Source: Stramonita haemastoma
Taxonomy: Eukaryota > Mollusca > Gastropoda > Neogastropoda > Muricidae
Length of the DNA stretch: 64,000 nt
NCBI GenBank assembly: GCA_030674155.1
Contig: CM060328.1
Span: forward strand, 36,043,316-36,107,315
Reading direction: 5' to 3'
Shown: positions 24,466-37,284 of the stretch, piece after piece
How the letters are laid out: each line of letters opens with the position of its first letter
Position numbering within the stretch: the stretch's first letter is position 1
Program-made: the position numbers and the translations under genes
The notes under the pieces: model-generated
The model's input: the letters and a program-made list of their open reading frames with translations, nothing else
Told to the model about the DNA's origin: nothing
Databases searched by the model: none

Positions 24466-24615
24466 CCAGTTGGCTGGGAGTTTCCCAGCTCAACACCTAG
24501 GGTGGTGCATGTGTGTGCGTGTGCGTGTGTGTGTGTGTGACCGAGATTCTGCACTTTCGTCTCCCTCATTGTACCTGGGAATCACTGGTAGATGGTAATG
24601 CACACTGGCATGATG
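24465..24615 (-). repeat. Interspersed repeat D copy
   Basis: Contains gggagtttcccagctcaacacc ... gtacctgggaatcact, the complement of landmarks shared with copies at 29,700, 35,365 and 42,440. An internal (TG)n run interrupts it. Confidence 0.45.
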
Positions 24616-24784
24616 AGACTATAAGAGCACACTGAATGAGACACTGGCATGTATGTATGTACAGAATTAATGAATTCCCATCCAAATCGAAAGTGATGAT
24701 TCAAAAACCAGCAACAGAAAATGTTACTGACCATCTCTAATGATGATCTGGATATGAAAATACAGGGCATCAAATTTTTGTATT

Positions 24785-25235
24785 ACAAAATGGCCTGTAT
24801 TTGTACAAAACTAATATTTTTTTCTGAATAGCCTGCAAACAACATAAAAAATACAATAAAAATGACCTGCATAAAAAACAAAAAAACCCAATAAAGATGG
24901 CCTGCATACAAAATTAAAAAAAATACAATAAAGATGGCCTGCATACAAAATAAATACAATAAAAATGGCTTGCATACAAAATAAATAAATACAAAAAAAA
25001 AATGGCAAGCATACAAAATAAAAAATATAATAAAGATGGCCTGCATACAAAATAAATAAATACAATAAAGATGGCCTGCATACAAAATAAATAGATACAA
25101 TAAAGATGGCCTGCATACAAAATAAATACAATAAAGATGGCCTGCAGCATACAAAATAAATCAATACAATAAAAATGGTCTGCATGCAAAAACAACAATG
25201 ATAAAAATAAACATTGCCTGCATACTGTGTCTGAT
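24785..25235. repeat. 31-35-bp minisatellite (ATAAAGATGGCCTGCATACAA)
   Basis: About 12 units share aaagatggcctgcatac with A-rich spacers. The minus-strand open frames rich in ILYAGHLY are repeat-driven. Confidence 0.9.
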
Positions 25236-25449
25236 AAATGAGATCTGTGGATATTCAAAGTAGTTCATGCTTTCATATCATTCCAGTTTATATATATGTG
25301 ACATGTCCATATTCACAAAACCTTTTCACACACAAAAAAAAAAAAAAAAAAAAGAGGAAAAAAATAAAACAGGGGAAAAATAAAGGAAGATTCCTGTTCA
25401 CTGTAGTACCGCCTTGAAATAAAACTGACCAAAATGAGATGTTTTTTAA

Positions 25450-25745
25450 AGCTTCTGGTGTAAAAGGATGGTTAAGATGTTCACCTGCCTAACAAATAGA
25501 CTGACAATCTGGGTTTTATTTCCAACTTTGCCCTATTTAAACCAGTTGGACCTATGTGCTTATGGACTTGTGCACATCAAAAGAATCCACGACTGTTGAA
25601 AATCAGAAAGAGCAGGGAGGTCTCCAGACTGCTCTGGAAAAACCGGTAGGTTAGGATGCAAATACCTTAATGGTGAGGGAAAAAAAAAGTTGCAGACACA
25701 AAAATCTCACCATTGCTGAACCTTGGAGCTCTAGCCAAGGAATGG
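25450..25745 (+). repeat. Interspersed repeat C, longest copy (SINE-like)
   Basis: Begins with a possible degenerate A box (ggatggttaagatgttcacc) and includes cttgtgcacatcaaaagaatcc. It ends in aaaatctcaccattgctgaacc and agctctagccaagg. Parts recur at 1-60, 4,255, 8,668 and 37,634. Confidence 0.5.
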
Positions 25746-27320
25746 GGGAAACAAAAGAGACACATTCCTGCAAAAACTTGGTAATTTCTTAATTTTTTTC
25801 TTTTTAATAATTCATTATTTGCAAACACTTAAGTAACAACCACCCTGACCCGCCCCCCCCCCCTAAAAAAAAAAAACCCACCGCAAAACAACAACAAAAC
25901 AACCCCAAACAAAAAACAAAAAATCCATCTGAAATTTAATGCTTGCAAGGAACATTCACTGAATAAAAGGGTCTCAAATTCAATTAAAAAAAATTAACCC
26001 AGCTTTTGAAAAGAAAAAAAAACGGCTGGCTATTTAAGTACTATTTTTTGCAAAAGAAAAAAAACTGACCGAAAAAAATTCTGAAGAAACCCTGTAACTG
26101 GATAGGAATACAACACTAGGAAAGAAACTGGTGAGGCTGTGAATGACAACACACATCTCCTAAGCAATCAAGCACACACTTTTCATAAATAAAACCTCAA
26201 ACGGTTTCTCTGTCAAAAGAGATTAATTTCTTTCTACAAACTCCAAGCAATCAAGCACACACTGTTCATAAATAAAACCTCAAACGGTTTCTCTATCAAA
26301 AGAGATTAATTTCTCACTACAAACTCCAACCTCTTTGGTTAGTTTCAGCCAGAAGACAAAACTGAAGAAAGTGACCAAAATTGTCATGTTTACTGTAAAG
26401 ACAATAAAATAACAAACCAAATAAAGCAAAACAAAGGGACAACCAACCAAATGGATCATAACAACAGGTCAACAACTCATGAAATAAATCACAATAACAT
26501 GGACAAAAAACCATATCAAATGTATAACAACAATAGGATGACAACCAATAAGTTAAATCATAACAGCCATTTATCAAATCACAACAACCAATCAATCAAA
26601 TGGTAACAAGAATAGGACAACAACCAAATCAAATAAATAAATGAAACCTATTTATCCTTACACAGCTATGCTAATTTTAGCACTGAGATAGATTAGTGAG
26701 CTGTGAAGCTAGAATTCACATTCAGAGAATATGCGCATGAAATGACACCTTTGTAAATGTAAAATTCTCTTATAAAGAAAAACAGCAGTAATAATTAATC
26801 ACAATCTGGTTTGAGTTAGTTAATATTAATAGTTTTACCCCAAATCAAAAAGGTTTCATTTGCAAAATCTGAAACCCCCAAAATCAAATCAATTTTATGG
26901 ATCGTTATATTGAAAAAAATCCAATATGGGCATTGGCATTATAAACTTTCTATGTTATAAAACCCTTAGTTGACAACTAAATAATTACCAACAGCAACAA
27001 GAAAGCAATGAAGCAACACCCCCCTCCTACTTTACCCTAAAATGTTTAGTGTACACAAAATAATAGAGAAAGGATATGCTCTTTGAACACAATGACTGGA
27101 TAAATGTATACATACATGTATGTATGTCATGGCAGTAGGCTAAGTTTCTTTCACATACATGATGTCTGTAAAATTAGGAAAAAATATAACAAAGTATGTT
27201 ACATAATAATGCCTTTACATGTGCACATATTAATCACAAATCAAACAAAACTAGATTGCTCTCTCTCTCTCTCTCACACACACGCACACACACACACACA
27301 CACACAGAGCCCAAATAGAT
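25746..27320. other. Unassigned AT-rich stretch
   Basis: Contains a two-copy tandem duplication (26,158-26,331), A- and C-runs near 25,850, loosely repetitive acaaccaatcaaat sequence at 26,395-26,630 and (CT)n/(CA)n at 27,259-27,305. No gene seen. Confidence 0.5.
26158..26331. repeat. Tandem duplication, two ~87-bp copies
   Basis: Two consecutive copies share aagcaatcaagcacacact, aataaaacctcaaacggttt and aaaagagattaatttct with only a few differences, so the duplication is recent. Confidence 0.9.
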
Positions 27321-27599
27321 GAAATAAATGCAGTGTTGATTCTAGGATTTCAAAAAAGGGGGCCCAAGGGCCCCCTGAAATGAAAAAAAAGGGGGCATTT
27401 GCCCCCCTCCCCCCTTTTCTCTTCATAAAAAAGGGAACAAGTAGTAAGTAGTATATTTTGCTCATAATACCGTTAGTAACTCTGATTTCTGCTATTTTTC
27501 AAGAACGAGAAACAAAACAAACAGGATGGCATGTGGGCAGACAGGGTTTAATATACACCTTATGTATTGCAGCTGGTCTGTGAAATGATTTTCTTACAC

Positions 27600-27845
27600 A
27601 GGAAAGAGAGGGGGGGGGAAGAGAGAGAGAGAGAGGGGGGGGGGGGAGGAGGGAGGGAAGGAAGGAGAAAGAGAGTCAAAGTCAAATTTGTATTTCCACA
27701 TTTTGAGTTGGAGAGAGAGCTAGATCTAGATGAACAAAAAGGCAAGAGCCAAATTCAGTCCCCCCCCCCCCCCCCCCCCCGTACCTCTCCTTACCATAAA
27801 GGGGTTAAAAGCAAAATATCTAAGTCTTATCTTTTCTTCCCATGT

Positions 27846-27876
<31 letters not shown>

Positions 27877-28031
27877 GGAAGAGCAAATCAAGTTTGCATT
27901 TCCATAGGGGGGAGGGAAAGTAGAGAGAGTTTTGTTAAGGAGTCTAGATCTAGATCTAGATGAGAAGAGAGGTGAAAGCCAATATCAAAGTCTTGCCCTC
28001 CCCTCTCCCATGAGGGAGGGAGGGGGGGGGG

Positions 28032-28085
<54 letters not shown>

Positions 28086-28255
28086 GTTAAGGAGAGATCT
28101 AGATCTAGATGAGAAAAGACGTGAAATCCAATATCAAAGTCTTTTTCTTCCCATGCAGAGAGGAGGGGGGGGGGGGAGAGGGGAGAGGAGAGAGAGAGAG
28201 AGTGAGAGGAGAGAAGAGATGAGAGAGAGAGAGGAGAGAGAGAGAGAGGGGGGGG
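27600..28255. repeat. Degenerate ~180-bp tandem repeats inside the hAT-like element
   Basis: Three to four units each have a (GA)n run, tttgttaaggag, a palindromic (TCTAGA)n stretch (ctagatctagatctagatga), gaaagccaatatcaaagtc and a pyrimidine-rich end. Confidence 0.75.
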
Positions 28256-28441
28256 GTGTCAAAGTCATTTTTGATATCCAGCCGATAGTCTACCCTAGAC
28301 CATCATTATTGTTGCCACCACGGGCTACTTGACTAGCCAGATCTGAAAAACCGCCTTGAAAACTCTTAGGTCTACCAGCTTTGAACCCTGCCGGGACGCC
28401 GGCGCTTCTTCCCCTAACACCACTAACGATCTCCGTCACAA

Positions 28442-28518
28442 TGACGTCACTCATTTCTGGAATCACGGCTCCTTTGAAAAATGACGTAATGACGTAAATG
28501 AGTAGGGAAATGACGTCA
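28442..28518. promoter_or_regulatory. Cluster of four CRE/ATF-type sites
   Basis: TGACGTCA occurs at 28,442-28,449 and 28,511-28,518, and TGACGTAA at 28,482-28,489 and 28,490-28,497. Full or near-full CRE octamers bind CREB/ATF-type bZIP factors. The surrounding 28,270-28,780 is CpG-rich. The cluster sits inside the transposon, about 0.5 kb beyond the stop codon of the JmjC gene. Function is inference. Confidence 0.5.
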
Positions 28519-29040
28519 AACCAGCCGTTTTGTGATGGTTGTGACGCCTTTAGGTGCTAATCAGTGCATCTTGCTGTCCCTGGGGTATCAACGTAATGAC
28601 CAACGCATGTAGCGCTATTTTGAAACTATACAAACAGCAGTTGCGGGGGCGCACTGTTTGTTCAAATATGCGCTAGTCACAGTTTTTTTGCGTCCGTTAG
28701 GGCGCACTGGTTAGATTATTTTGCGGCAAAGTTGAAAAAAATGCGGGAATCCCGCAAGGGCGCACCCTAGAATCAACACTGTAAATGCATGACTATTATT
28801 TCTGATCAGTTCACAGCTGTGGGATACTCTTTACACTTCATACAGCTTTGCCTCCAAGGAGTGAACACATATTTCCACATTGCATGAATGAACAAACGCA
28901 CAATTTATAGAGAGTACAAAACTGCCACACCCACAGGCATATACACAACAGAAATTTCTCAAGAAACACTGTGCACTTGTTCCTGTTTGCTCTATAATTT
29001 TTTTCTTGCACACACACATACCTAGCACCCTGGACCAGTA

Positions 29041-29280
29041 TTACAATTCTTCGTGTCTCAAACTCTCAGGGTCAGATGAACGGTTGTGTTTTGATGTGTC
29101 GGTGTCCTCCCCTGCAGAACTGCCTGCAGACGATGTTTCGTGGTCTGGGGTGGGGGGTGAGGCCTGGGAGCTGGGGTAGAAGACGGAGGGGTACTGCAGC
29201 AGGGCTCTGCTGATGTCAAACGATGACAGCTCTTCCCAAGACAGGGTGTCATCTTTGTCCCCGTCAATGAAGGAAAAGGC
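29041..29280 (-). CDS. JmjC gene exon 7 (EF-hand, HEEL, stop)
   Basis: It encodes residues 339-417. The EF loop DGDKDDTLSWEE has D, D, D at positions 1, 3, 5 and E at 12, so calcium binding is expected. A Ser/Pro-rich tail follows and ends RHEEL and TAA (29,041-29,043). No canonical AATAAA was seen in the next 250 bp; a variant TATAAA lies near 28,905. Confidence 0.9.
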   Translation of the reverse strand, partial: AFSFIDGDKDDTLSWEELSSFDISRALLQYPSVFYPSSQASPPTPDHETSSAGSSAGEDTDTSKHNRSSDPESLRHEEL

Positions 29281-29352
29281 CTGCAGAAAAAGGGAACAGG
29301 CTGTGTTTTAGAAGTGTGTGTGTGTGTGTGGGGGGGGGGGGGGGGTGCATGC

Positions 29353-29424
<72 letters not shown>

Positions 29425-32400
29425 AAGTGTTTATGCTTGCATGCACGTGAGTGGCATGCATGTTTGCGTGTGAATATGGATTATTTTTTATCCATCCTTA
29501 TTCGACTGGATACCAATCTGTGATCACTGATGACTTGACTTTCCTAGTTTGTCCACAATTACACTTTGCTTGGCTGAAATAATGCAAAGTTGCCTCTTAG
29601 CTTTATCTTTCCTCTGAAGTTGGAGTAAGGCTACCTCTATGGCAAGGTACTTGAAAACAGTTTTACAAAGACAACTTTCCATCTAGAATGTACAGTTTAC
29701 CATCTCATAGTGATTCCCAGGTGTGATGAGAGAGACAACATGCATATTCTGTGTGATCCCCATGGTGTTAATCTGGGGAACACTTCACATCTCTAAGTTT
29801 CCTATCTGCTGTGCAATACCTGATAATGTCAGAAACAGAAACAAAAAACCAAACATTTATGTAAGATGACTAATGTGCCTTTTTATTTTAGGAAGCAGCA
29901 GATTTTTCTGCATGAAAATTCAGGCTGTTCTCCTTGGGAAGACTGCATCTGCAGTAACACAGATTTGATAGAATCTTAAATCCCCTCCCCCCTGTTCGGA
30001 TGTGTAATTTTTTCCCCGTAGGAGATGATTACAATTTTTTTTCCCGTAATTTGCCAGAAACACCTACCTTGTTGCTGTAGCTTCTTTTGCATGCACTAAA
30101 GGCATGTGGCAGACAGGACCTCAGTTTATTGTCTTGTTCAAGCCAGACAACATCTAGTGGATGAGCAAAATGTCTGGCTTCAGTTGGGAATCAAATCTGT
30201 GACTCTTTGCTATCTATAGATATCTGTGACTGCTGGACTACAACTACTCACATTCTACATTGATCCATACACATCAGTCCAATATTTCTCCTTATGTCAT
30301 CTCAAGGACATACTAATACTTCTAGATTGATCCATAAACCTCAGTCCTATATTTCTTCTTGTGTCTTCTACATGACATGCTAATACTTCAACATTGATCC
30401 ATAAACCTCAGTCCTGTATTTCTCCTTGTGTCTTCTCCAAGACATGCTGATTTAAATTTACAGTCATCGATGGTTTTTTTGTTGTTGCTTTTTTGTTTTA
30501 ACTAGTGAGGTCAGACCCTTACCTTTTTCAAATCCTCTGTGGAGCCTGAGGCCACCCTGAGGGAGAAATCCTTCAAGTTGACATCATCGTCTGTGTCCTC
30601 AAATTTCTCCAGCCACCGGGATCTGTCAGACAGAACAACCAGTCAGTGTGTGGATCCAGAGTTGGTGTTTTACTGCCATATTGAGGTGACACAGAGTGAC
30701 CAGTCGGTGTATGGATTCAGAGTTGGCGTTTTACTGTCATAACTGATGTGATACCTCAGGCTCTTTATCTGCTTGCTGAACTTATTCACCACTGAAGCAT
30801 GGATTGTATGGTTAGAACCTACGAATTACTGGAAGTAACAGTCATCTAGGAACATTACAAACTACTAGATGTGACTATTACAGATTCACACACACACACA
30901 CACACATGCACATGCACACACACCTCTCTTCAAAAGCAAGCAGGATCACAAAAGCAGGTGACAGACTAGCCTCTTGAACCCTAAGGCCAGGGCAGGCATG
31001 GTAAAACAGATCCAAAACAGATAGGCTGTCATTGTAAATGTATGTCTCAAGTGGTTTCCATTAAATTCACCCTGACCATATGAGATAGATTGTGTTTTGT
31101 TTGGATCAGACACATACAGCCACCTTACACACTCCAGCCAATCAGCACTCGGTTTAAAGCTACAGGTTACTTGTACGTGCAAATCTGTGTACCTTGTGAA
31201 TGCCAATAAAGCCTCTGGGCACACAATTTTTTATTTTGTCCATATTTCAAACATCTCCTGTTGGAGTTCGTTCTTCCTTTCCACATTAACAAGTTTGAAT
31301 GAACAGGTTTGAATAGTATGTCTGAACCGCATGGTTAAAACGGTAAGTTTGTCACCAGTTCTATATAGATGGATACAAAAAAGGCAGTAGGCTACATGCA
31401 AAAACACTGTGTGAAAACATGTGGTAACTTCACAGCAAAACATCAACACTTTTTTCCAAGAATGGAGGTGGGATGATTTTTAATTCTTATACATCCATGA
31501 TTAATGTAAAGCAGTTGACACTTTTAACTTTGTGACTGAAATCACACTGCTAATAACTGTGAGTGGGTGTTTGTCTGCATTCAATATGCAATGCCATGGA
31601 TGGCAGGAAAAGAGAACGGCAGAGTGAGTGGAGAGAATGGCAGCGAGTGCAGAGAATGGCAGAATGCGTGCAGAGAAAGGCTAGAGCAGAGAAAGGCAAA
31701 GAGAGTGCAGATAATGGCATGGTAAGTGCAGAGAATGGCAGCGAGTGCAGAGAATGGCAGAATGCATGCAGAGAAAGGCTAGAGCAGAGAAAGGCAAAGA
31801 GAGTGCAGATAATGGCATGGTAAGTGCAGAGAATGGCAGAATGAGTACAGAGAATGGCAGAGAGAGTGCAGAGAATGGCAGAGCGAGTGCAGAGAAAGGC
31901 AGAGCGAGTGCAGAGAATGGCAAAGAGAGTGCAGAGAATGACAGAGTGTTAAGGTATGATCAGTGTTCAATACTTTTTGTATTCATCTACAACATTTTTG
32001 GTACTGATTTGATGTTTTGGTCTGTATTCGATGTTTTCTCAGAGAATGGCAGAGACGTGAGCAAACACTAGTAACAGCATGGCTAATATTCAATATCTAT
32101 CTATGAGGACATTATCAAGAGTCTTGACACTCTTTTCAATAATACAAATTTCATGTTCTCCTTTTCCAGCAGTCAAAACATTCCTCCATTTACAACACCA
32201 GTCATCCTTCATACTAGTTCTTAGCCTTAACCTCTTAGCTGCCAAATGCAAAAACACCCTATATGCTGGGGAATAAAATTCTTATGTACCACTTACTATG
32301 CTTATGTCCCTGTTACTCAGAAATTTTTTTATGAATAATCCTGATACTCTGCCCAATGACAGTATGTATTCAGTAGATGGCTTTCAAGCAAGCTCAAAGT

Positions 32401-34162
32401 AGTTACCATGATATTTGACTACAAAAATATATTAAACAATTGTTTGAAGAGATAAAATACACTTTCTTCATCACCACCATCATTCGGAGTACGCCTCATC
32501 TCAATAGGGTCACTTAAGTCAAGGCAAAATCTCAGTAATTTTTTTCATGTTCACGACCTCCTGAATCAAACAAGATCGTTTTCATCACTGTCAGGATCAT
32601 TTAAAATCTCATTTGCCACTCCTTTAGCTGTGTAAAGTCTCTGATGCTTTCAACAAGAAGGGCTATTTTGAACAAATACAGTCCATGCAGTCATGCAAAA
32701 TAACACAAAATATGAGCTAAAAAGTGTTTGTTTTTGTTTTTGCCACATTTCTGCAGCTACATGGCGCCAAACAAAAGGAAAGAGATCTCCACTAATTTTT
32801 GTAGTTATTTTCCTTTATATGTGTTCAAGGAAGCTGGTTTGTTTATGTTGTCACCCTGGAAATTTTCCGGGTTGTAGGCATATAGAGTGCACATTTAGTC
32901 CTGGAAAATTTCTGGGCAGGGTCAGTCAAGCGGTTAAGATTGTGACAGCATCTCTTGCAGGGCTAACCTGAGGGCTTCATTGGGAGAGGCAAATCCCCCA
33001 AATTCCAGCAGGGGTTTGTGATGGGGGAAGGAGGACAGGTCCTCACAGGAGTCGTCGTTGAACCACCAGATGTGGGAAAACCACAGGTTCAGTGCCACAC
33101 TGCGGTCCCCGTATGATGTCACCTGATGATACCACCTGAAAACACAGGCAAAACAGTCCACTGACTTCTTAATGCATTTGTTTCAGTTATGATGAGAACA
33201 GAATTTTTATTTACACAGTACAAAAGAACCTAATGGCCATGTCTGCATAAGTCCATGCACCACCTGAAAATATGGGAAGAATAATCCACTAACTTACGCA
33301 TGTATTTGTCTCAGTTATGATGAAAAAATATTTGAGCACTGTACTCATGATCTGACAGTCTGGAATTAAGCCACAACAGAGGCACATGTTTTAGGGAACT
33401 TTAACCTGCATTTAACATCAGCACTGACTCCACTTCTCAAAGAGTTCTTTGGATGAGACTATAAACTCAGGCCCTGTGTGTGAACACACATACAGAACAT
33501 CTTGTGCACATATAAAAAAATCCATCTGCCTTCAGGAAGAGTTAAGCTGTTGGTTGGAGCAAATGACAAAAAAAAATTGCATGCATAGAGGTGTAGTGTT
33601 TAGACACCATCCCTGAACTCAGCATGCAGCTACCTTAATGGTGAGTAAAAGCAGTCACATTTTGAAAAATCTTATCTCAGAAGGAATAAAAGTTGCGCAT
33701 GGACATGTATGCATGCACAAATTTTGCATGTATACCAAAGTGTGAGTGCATACACGTGCACATACACACACACACCCCCTCACATTTGCTCACTCTGACA
33801 CAAACACACATAACACAATCATGCACTCACATTTCCTCACACAACACACCCACCCACACCATTTATCCAACCCTCCACAATCATACCCACACACTCTCCC
33901 ATCCTTCCCAACATAAGCACATACTCTGCAACCCCCCCCTCCTCCACCCCCCCCCCCCCCCCCCCAAACCTACCCATAAGGAATGTAGACACAGTCGCCA
34001 GGCTCCAGATGGACACGATACCAGGGCAAGTTCTGGAACTGAGGGAAAGAGCGCATGTCCACAGACTCGGGGTCCACTTGGCTGTAGTGACCCTCCTGGA
34101 CAAACCCATGGCTCTCCACCTTGTCCTTGTAGAACTGAGCAACACACAGGCACAGATATGTT

Positions 34163-34237
<75 letters not shown>

Positions 34238-34316
34238 TGGCGTGCGTGCGTGTGTGTGTGTGAGTGAAAATGTGTGTGTGTTGTGAGAATGAGTGTGTGT
34301 GTGTGTGAGAATGAGC

Positions 34317-34371
<55 letters not shown>

Positions 34372-37215
34372 GTGCGCGCGCGCAAGAATGAGCATGTGTG
34401 TGTGTGTGCGTGCGTGTGCGTGCGTGCGTGCGTGCGCGCATGCATGCATGCGTGCGTGCATGTATGCATGAAAGCTGTTGCTCTTCAATTAAATTTTTTT
34501 TGATTCCCTAAAAGTGACATTACACCAAGGTGTGGGAGTGACTCTGAGTGTATGTATGTGCTTGCACATAAAGTATGCCTACATAATGTATGCCTGCATA
34601 TGTGTGAGTTTGATTAAACTGCATTTTGACGTGTGGCCAGCTCTTTGCTCAGAGAGAAGATTAGTCATGCATCATGTCCATGGTCAAAGTGGGACTCTGA
34701 CCCCCGTGAGGTCAGCATGCCCACAGTACCAGGTCATTGGACAATGGATGATCATCATGGCAAAGAACTCCACAGACTACACTGACCTAATCACCCTGCA
34801 TGTATACGTCCACAGCCATTCCATGGATCAAGGGGGAAAAGAAGGGAAAGGATGGTATAATTCATTATGGTTAAGTCTTCAAAATACTGTTTTCTAATCA
34901 GTAGTGTCGCACTGTCAGAATGCCTCTTCTTTGAAATACAGTTTTGACTATGGTACATGTACATGTTTTTTCGTCTGTTGTTATTAACTGTAACACTGAG
35001 CTGAAAGATCAGGAGTGTTACAACTCAACTGTGGTTGTTTTGTTTTGTTTGCTAGATTTTCTTTTGGTTTTTTTGTTGTTGCTGTTTTAAAATTTTCTTT
35101 TGTTTTTTGGGGTGGGTTTTTTTTTTGAGGGGTAGTGTTTATTCAGGTCAAACGCTTTGTCAATTTATTGATGTAAGCAAAATGTTTTGGCCTGAATAAA
35201 AATGTTGTTGTGCTTTGAAATGTTATGTGGGGATTAACTTCCTCCATGTTAAACTCCATCAATTCAACAACATGCAGTTTCATTTCAGCAGAAAAAAAAT
35301 CCTCTAAAGTTGAGAGTATGGCTGCAGTGAAGACAGTTAAACACACAGCATCCTCAGTCAGTGTGTGACATCACAGTGAATCCCAGGTGTACTGAGGGAG
35401 GCAGAATGCATTTTCTGAGTGAGTGACCCCTAAGTTAAAGTCTGTCCCGAGCCTAAGGCTCATCAGGCCGGTGCTTATCCCGGTTTCTGTGGCGTTAAGC
35501 GACTGAGAGTCATAGACTCCCCCTGGATAGGATGCCAGTCTATCGCAGGGTTAACCCCCAACACAAGGTTGGTACCCCTTTTACACCTGGGTGGGGTGAG
35601 AAAATAGCCGTAAAGTGCCTTTTCCGAGGGCACGACGCCATAGCTGAAAGCTGGGATCGAACCCGCAACCTTTAGATTACGAGTCCAACGCCCTAACCAC
35701 TAGACTACCGCGGTGGCTGAGTGACCCCTAGGGTGTTAAGAAGAGGAACACATGGCTGCAACAACTGGTTTCTCTCACACAAAGTAGCCATGGTTGAAAG
35801 AACCAACCAATGGACACTATAGTAAAGTGATTAGGACCATTCTACTTTAATCTGATGTGTCCATAAAGTTGTGTTTGAATCTAGGCAGTGTCTCATGAAT
35901 TAAGATTTTTTTTTTTTTACATGATCTACCTGGTAAACTTCAAGTTGCAGACCTGCAAGTGACTTAATTCCCTTTGCAAGAAGATCAAACATACAAATAT
36001 ATACAATACAAAGAGAAAGCGACAAAGACAGGAAGAAAAAAAACAAGTGCCTAAAAAGAAAAGAAAACCTTGTCAATAAGAATGATGTCCTTAGTACCGC
36101 CGAAGACACAGAGGAGATTTTCTAGTTCATCGTAATGCAGGACAGAGTGAAGTGGCCCCCTCCCCATCCACAGCACCGACTCCAGCACCGATTTCTCAAA
36201 GCCTCCGCACTGCAAGGTGGACGGTATGTACACCAACCCTGTTAATAACCACAACAACTTGTCTGTTATCGATCAAACAAAATCAATGGCATCATAAACT
36301 TTAAGAATATATATATATATATATAGCCGCCGCTGTAGTCTAGTGGTTAGGGTGTTGGACTCGTAATCTAAAGGTTGCGGGTTCGAACCCAGCTTTCGTC
36401 TATGGCGTTGTGCCCTTGGAAAAGGCACTTAACGGCTATTTTCTCACCCCACCCAGGTGTAAAAGGGGTACCAACTTTGTGTTGGGGGTTAACCCTGCGA
36501 TAGACTGGCGTCCTATCCAGGGGGGAGTCTATGACTCTCAGTCGCTTAACGCCACAGAAACCGGGATAAGCACCGGCCTGATGAGCCTTAGGCTCTGGAC
36601 AGACTTATATATATATATATATATACCAGTATAGATGATATAGTTGACTCAATTCTTTCAACTTTCAAGTTTATTAAACAACTGTTGACCCTAAAAATGA
36701 AAAAAAAAACTCAGGCCAGTCAAATATTGAATGCTGATACAGAGGTTCTTTTTTTTTTAAATTGTATTTTTGCTGCCTCATCAGTGATGTTCCCATTCCT
36801 GCTGTTCCCACGCTGCTCTTTTCAATCTCCCTGCCACAGCCATACCCAGGTTTCTTATGTCTCATCCTCATGGTCAGAAGTCCACAGGGAGTCCATCAAT
36901 ATTAGGCCACCCCAGGGCCACCAGCCAGAGGAACCCTGCACTGTTGCTGGGTCACTTTGGTGGTGTTCAGTGGTGCCTGTTCTGAGCTAACATACGCAGG
37001 ACACCACCTACTAAGCCACCTACCATAGTACTAATGACAATATTAGCTCAGTCTGAGCCAGACTGAGTGAAACGTCCACCAAAGGTGGTGACCACCACAA
37101 CAAAATTTTAAAAACACCACACTGAGATAAAACCTTACAACAGCTCGGATTTCTGATCTTAGAATCCATAGAGCTCCCAGATGACAATGCATACAATATT
37201 TAGACCCCATAAGAC

Positions 37216-37284
<69 letters not shown>

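Larger units (their letters stand above)
27331..28781. mobile_element. Non-autonomous hAT-like DNA transposon, 1,451 bp
   Basis: The termini are perfect 16-bp inverted repeats, CAGTGTTGATTCTAGG at the left end and its exact complement at 28,766-28,781. TAAATG is duplicated at 27,325-27,330 and 28,782-28,787, a 6-bp target duplication. Subterminal hairpins lie at both ends: 27,358-27,375 and 27,391-27,406 on the left, 28,742-28,756 on the right. The interior holds GA/CT-rich tandem repeats and a CpG-rich 0.5-kb block. No transposase is visible. The CAG...CTG ends suggest hAT; hAT usually gives 8-bp duplications. Confidence 0.88.

Noticed and set aside
24783..25258. Minus-strand ILYAGHLY-type repetitive membrane-like peptide
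   Set aside because: Direct consequence of the 31-35-bp minisatellite; same peptide in three frames.
33693..34488. Long His/Thr- or Cys/Val-rich frames on both strands
   Set aside because: (TG)n/(CA)n simple sequence; the only real coding part is JmjC exon 4 on the minus strand.
34514..34897. 127-codon plus-strand frame in a JmjC intron
   Set aside because: Partly ordinary composition but no recognisable motif, no splice context and opposite strand to the gene.
36211..36219. Alternative acceptor (ccttgcag) for JmjC exon 3
   Set aside because: It gives a frameshift and an immediate stop; the acceptor at 36,239 keeps the frame and adds the conserved-looking VYIPSTLQ.
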